From GWA2-44-9 sp964429675 (GTDB lineage: Bacteria; Patescibacteriota; Minisyncoccia; 2-02-FULL-40-12; GWA2-44-9): DNA of 13,421 nucleotides. The DNA lies in assembly GCA_964429675.1 (NCBI GenBank), contig CAYSDF010000025.1, forward strand, positions 1 to 13,421, given 5' to 3'. Position 1 is the first letter of the stretch. Every line of letters begins with the position of its first letter. Of the stretch, positions 11,566 to 13,421 are shown piece by piece. The notes below the pieces were generated by a model. It saw only the letters and a list, made by a program, of their open reading frames with translations, was not told the origin of the DNA and made no database searches. Both the position numbers and the translations under genes were made by a program.

Positions 11566-12546
11566 CTATACCAATGAGCTGGTGATGATAATATCGAGAA
11601 GCTGGGGAAAGGTCAACCCGGCGACTTGGGCGGATTTTGGTAGAAGAGAGGCTTTAGTAAGTCCAGGTAAAGTATTAGTTTCAAGGACGAAGATGTCATT
11701 ATTACCCGGAGTCCAAATCATATCAGTGCGGGAATAGGCCTGACATCCCAATAGCTGATGAGCCTTTACGGCAATTTCCTGGGCTTTTTCGTAAATGACG
11801 CTATCGACAAAAGCTGGGGTTATTTCATTGGTCTGTCCAATTTTATATTTAGCATCATAGTCAAAGAATTGATGGTCTTTTGAAGGTATTATTTCTGTCA
11901 CGGGAAGGGCAGCAACCGGTTGGCCGTTAAAATTATCCAACACTCCGCAGGTCAATTCTCGGCCCTTAATAAATTCTTCGATCAAAACCTTTTTATCTAA
12001 TTTGAAAGCACCTTCTATGGCTTGGCCTAAATTTTCTTGATTTTCAACTATTTTAACTCCGACCGAAGAGCCGCTCGAACACGGCTTTACAACAACCGGA
12101 AACTTAACAACCTTATTTATAAACAAGCTCAATCGGGCATCATAATTCTCGCCCTTTTTAAGTTTCAGCGTTTTGGGGACGCAAAAACCGATAAGTTTAA
12201 ATATCTCCCGGCTGCGAAGCTTGTCCATAGCTAGAGACGAGGCAGTAATCCCGGAACCCGTGTACCTGGCTTTGTAATACTCCATCATCGCCTGAACCCT
12301 GCCATCTTCGCCAAATGTGCCATGGAGAGCATTGAAAACAATATCATGACCTTTCAAAGCCGAAGCCAAATCAATTTCCTGTCCGTTTAAAAACCATTGT
12401 CCTTTCTTAGAAATTTTTATAGGGGTGGCTTGATACTTTGACTTATCTAAATTATCCAGGACATTCTGTCCGGTAGATAGAGAGACTTCGTGCTCAGAGG
12501 AGATTCCACCCATCAAAACCCCCACTTTTAGCAGCTTTTTTGGCAT
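11566..12546 (-). CDS. ddl: D-alanine--D-alanine ligase
   Basis: Ddl is a cytoplasmic ATP-grasp enzyme joining two D-Ala for the peptidoglycan precursor. Seen in 326 residues: GGISSEHEVSL (13-23), the N-terminal substrate loop; ALHGTFGEDG (73-82); GSGITASSLAMDK (97-109); KPCSSGSSVGV (154-164), the ATP-grasp loop; FDYDAKY (228-234), whose Lys-Tyr pair fits D-Ala rather than D-lactate as second substrate; RTD with Asp275; and LETNTLPGLT (288-297) with metal-ligand Glu289 and Asn291. Length is typical. The ATG directly follows a promoter (see 12553-12580), six bases after the -10 box, so the mRNA is probably leaderless. It is followed by a 51-codon membrane ORF in the same transcript. Confidence 0.95.
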   Translation of the reverse strand: MPKKLLKVGVLMGGISSEHEVSLSTGQNVLDNLDKSKYQATPIKISKKGQWFLNGQEIDLASALKGHDIVFNALHGTFGEDGRVQAMMEYYKARYTGSGITASSLAMDKLRSREIFKLIGFCVPKTLKLKKGENYDARLSLFINKVVKFPVVVKPCSSGSSVGVKIVENQENLGQAIEGAFKLDKKVLIEEFIKGRELTCGVLDNFNGQPVAALPVTEIIPSKDHQFFDYDAKYKIGQTNEITPAFVDSVIYEKAQEIAVKAHQLLGCQAYSRTDMIWTPGNNDIFVLETNTLPGLTKASLLPKSAQVAGLTFPQLLDIIITSSLV

Positions 12547-12552
12547 CCCAAT

Positions 12553-12580
12553 ACTATACCAGAATGAGGGATTTTAGCAA
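12553..12580 (-). promoter_or_regulatory. ddl promoter, leaderless arrangement
   Basis: On the minus strand TTGCTA (plus 12575-12580), a 16-base spacer, TATAGT (plus 12553-12558), then only ATTGGG before ATG. Transcription would be expected to start at or within a base or two of the A of the start codon. Confidence 0.7.
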
Positions 12581-12597
12581 TTATTTCCAGGACCATG

Positions 12598-13421
12598 CTA
12601 CTTCATGAAATATTTAAGAATGTCCGAAAAAGGAGGCAAAAACCAAAGAGCAATTTCAATAACAATCAAGACTATTATGATCACCTCCAAAAAAGCATTT
12701 TGCTTTTCAGCCAGGAAATTTATAAGCATCTGAGAAACATCCGAAAGATAGCCTATCTTCTCATCAAGAACATCAAATCTTACTCGAAGATCATATTCAG
12801 CACTCATTTTGTTGTACAGATTATCAAGTTCGGGCGACTCCCAAATTTCTTCCGGTTTATCAAACAATGACAGGTGAGCCACAGCAATTTGCTTAACTGA
12901 AAATACTTTTCCTATCTGCTTTAACATTTCTTTCTGGGTCAAAAGAGCCCGGCCGGTAGATTTTAAATTTTCGATGACCACTCCCACCTCAGACAAACTG
13001 CCCTCAATCTCTTCTTCGTATCTCTCAAGAGCAACCGATTGAGAAAGCACATAGGAAATAATTTTAATATTATTTACATCAAGACTGGTTACATAGATCT
13101 CGTCAAAAGTAACCCTGCCTTCATCCCCGCCCACCAGAACCGCCGTTTCTTCATCATAGTGATAGCGTTCCTTCCTGCTTTTTACAAAAGGTGTGAGCTC
13201 TAACAAAAACTCCTTCCTCAGCTTTCCGGGAACATTCCAAAACGTAACCGCCCCGAACTTGGTCAAAACAACATACTCGTCCTTTAAAAGACGGATGACG
13301 AGGGGGTGATCCCTATTTAAATATGTATATTGTCTGATTCCCTCCTGGACCTTTTTAAGGTCTATATATTCACCGACATAGATAGTCTCGGCCTTATACT
13401 TAAAATAGCTAGGTTTTTGAG
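12598..13421 (-). CDS. DUF155 (RMND1/Sif2-like) membrane protein, 5' end beyond window
   Basis: The family (yeast Rmd1 and Sif2, human mitochondrial RMND1) has no assigned biochemical activity; RMND1 is needed for mitochondrial translation. Seen: YVVLTKFGAVTFWNV, the family's hallmark aromatic segment; a helical and probably coiled-coil middle (SVALERYEEEIEGSLSEVGV onward); and a single C-terminal membrane span in EVIIIVLIVIEIALWFLPP close to the end. The frame is open to the window edge: 51 further codons (including YFKYKAETIYVGEYIDLKKV) precede the TTG at 13266, and that TTG lies inside the conserved segment, so it is not the start. At least 273 residues are coded here. It ends 51 bases before ddl, which has its own promoter. 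Confidence 0.85.
   Translation of the reverse strand, partial: QKPSYFKYKAETIYVGEYIDLKKVQEGIRQYTYLNRDHPLVIRLLKDEYVVLTKFGAVTFWNVPGKLRKEFLLELTPFVKSRKERYHYDEETAVLVGGDEGRVTFDEIYVTSLDVNNIKIISYVLSQSVALERYEEEIEGSLSEVGVVIENLKSTGRALLTQKEMLKQIGKVFSVKQIAVAHLSLFDKPEEIWESPELDNLYNKMSAEYDLRVRFDVLDEKIGYLSDVSQMLINFLAEKQNAFLEVIIIVLIVIEIALWFLPPFSDILKYFMK

Noticed and set aside
1..13421. CRISPR array, tRNA, rRNA, transposase or phage genes
   Set aside because: No regularly spaced direct repeats, no cloverleaf with the conserved T-arm and no recognisable mobile-element protein were seen on either strand.

Overview
The window reads as a chromosomal segment from a small-genome bacterium, most probably a member of the Candidate Phyla Radiation (Patescibacteria, Parcubacteria-like). 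The grounds are: compact housekeeping genes scattered over both strands with no familiar operon order, a shortened AspRS lacking the usual bacterial insertion domain, an MraY and FtsW of the form I associate with these phyla, TTG as a start codon, frequent absence of a Shine-Dalgarno sequence, and many short palindromic repeats at gene borders and even inside genes. UGA is used as a stop, so the code looks standard. This placement is an inference from the proteins. No rRNA, tRNA, CRISPR array, transposase or phage gene is visible.

Layout. 1-293 is non-coding and folds into a long nested inverted repeat. On the minus strand follow ruvA (294-953, TTG start, carrying an in-frame palindromic insertion) and a 34-codon membrane ORF (1019-1123) whose terminator overlaps its stop. 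uvrB (plus, from 1238) runs into an assembly gap of exactly 100 N (3031-3130) and loses its 3' end. After the gap are two small membrane ORFs on the minus strand (3240-3131, cut by the gap, and 3392-3246). rpsT (plus) and ftsW (minus) converge on a shared terminator. A half-size ABC exporter (plus, 5145-7007) is read from a near-consensus promoter and ends at a terminator facing mraY. aspS, dacA and mraY form a minus-strand run. 10518-11136 is a 620-base gene-free stretch packed with inverted repeats, including a roughly 275-base multi-branched element. The minus-strand ddl unit follows, with two 51-codon membrane ORFs downstream, each with its own terminator. A DUF155 (RMND1/Sif2) membrane protein runs off the right edge.

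Function. Four genes belong to peptidoglycan metabolism: ddl makes D-Ala-D-Ala, mraY makes lipid I, ftsW polymerises lipid II at the septum and dacA trims the stem peptide. ruvA and uvrB serve recombination and excision repair; aspS and rpsT serve translation. The less ordinary content is the layer of palindromic elements (in ruvA, at the uvrB start, after rpsT, at both ends of aspS), the structured intergenic elements, and a set of five tiny membrane-protein genes that standard gene callers would miss.
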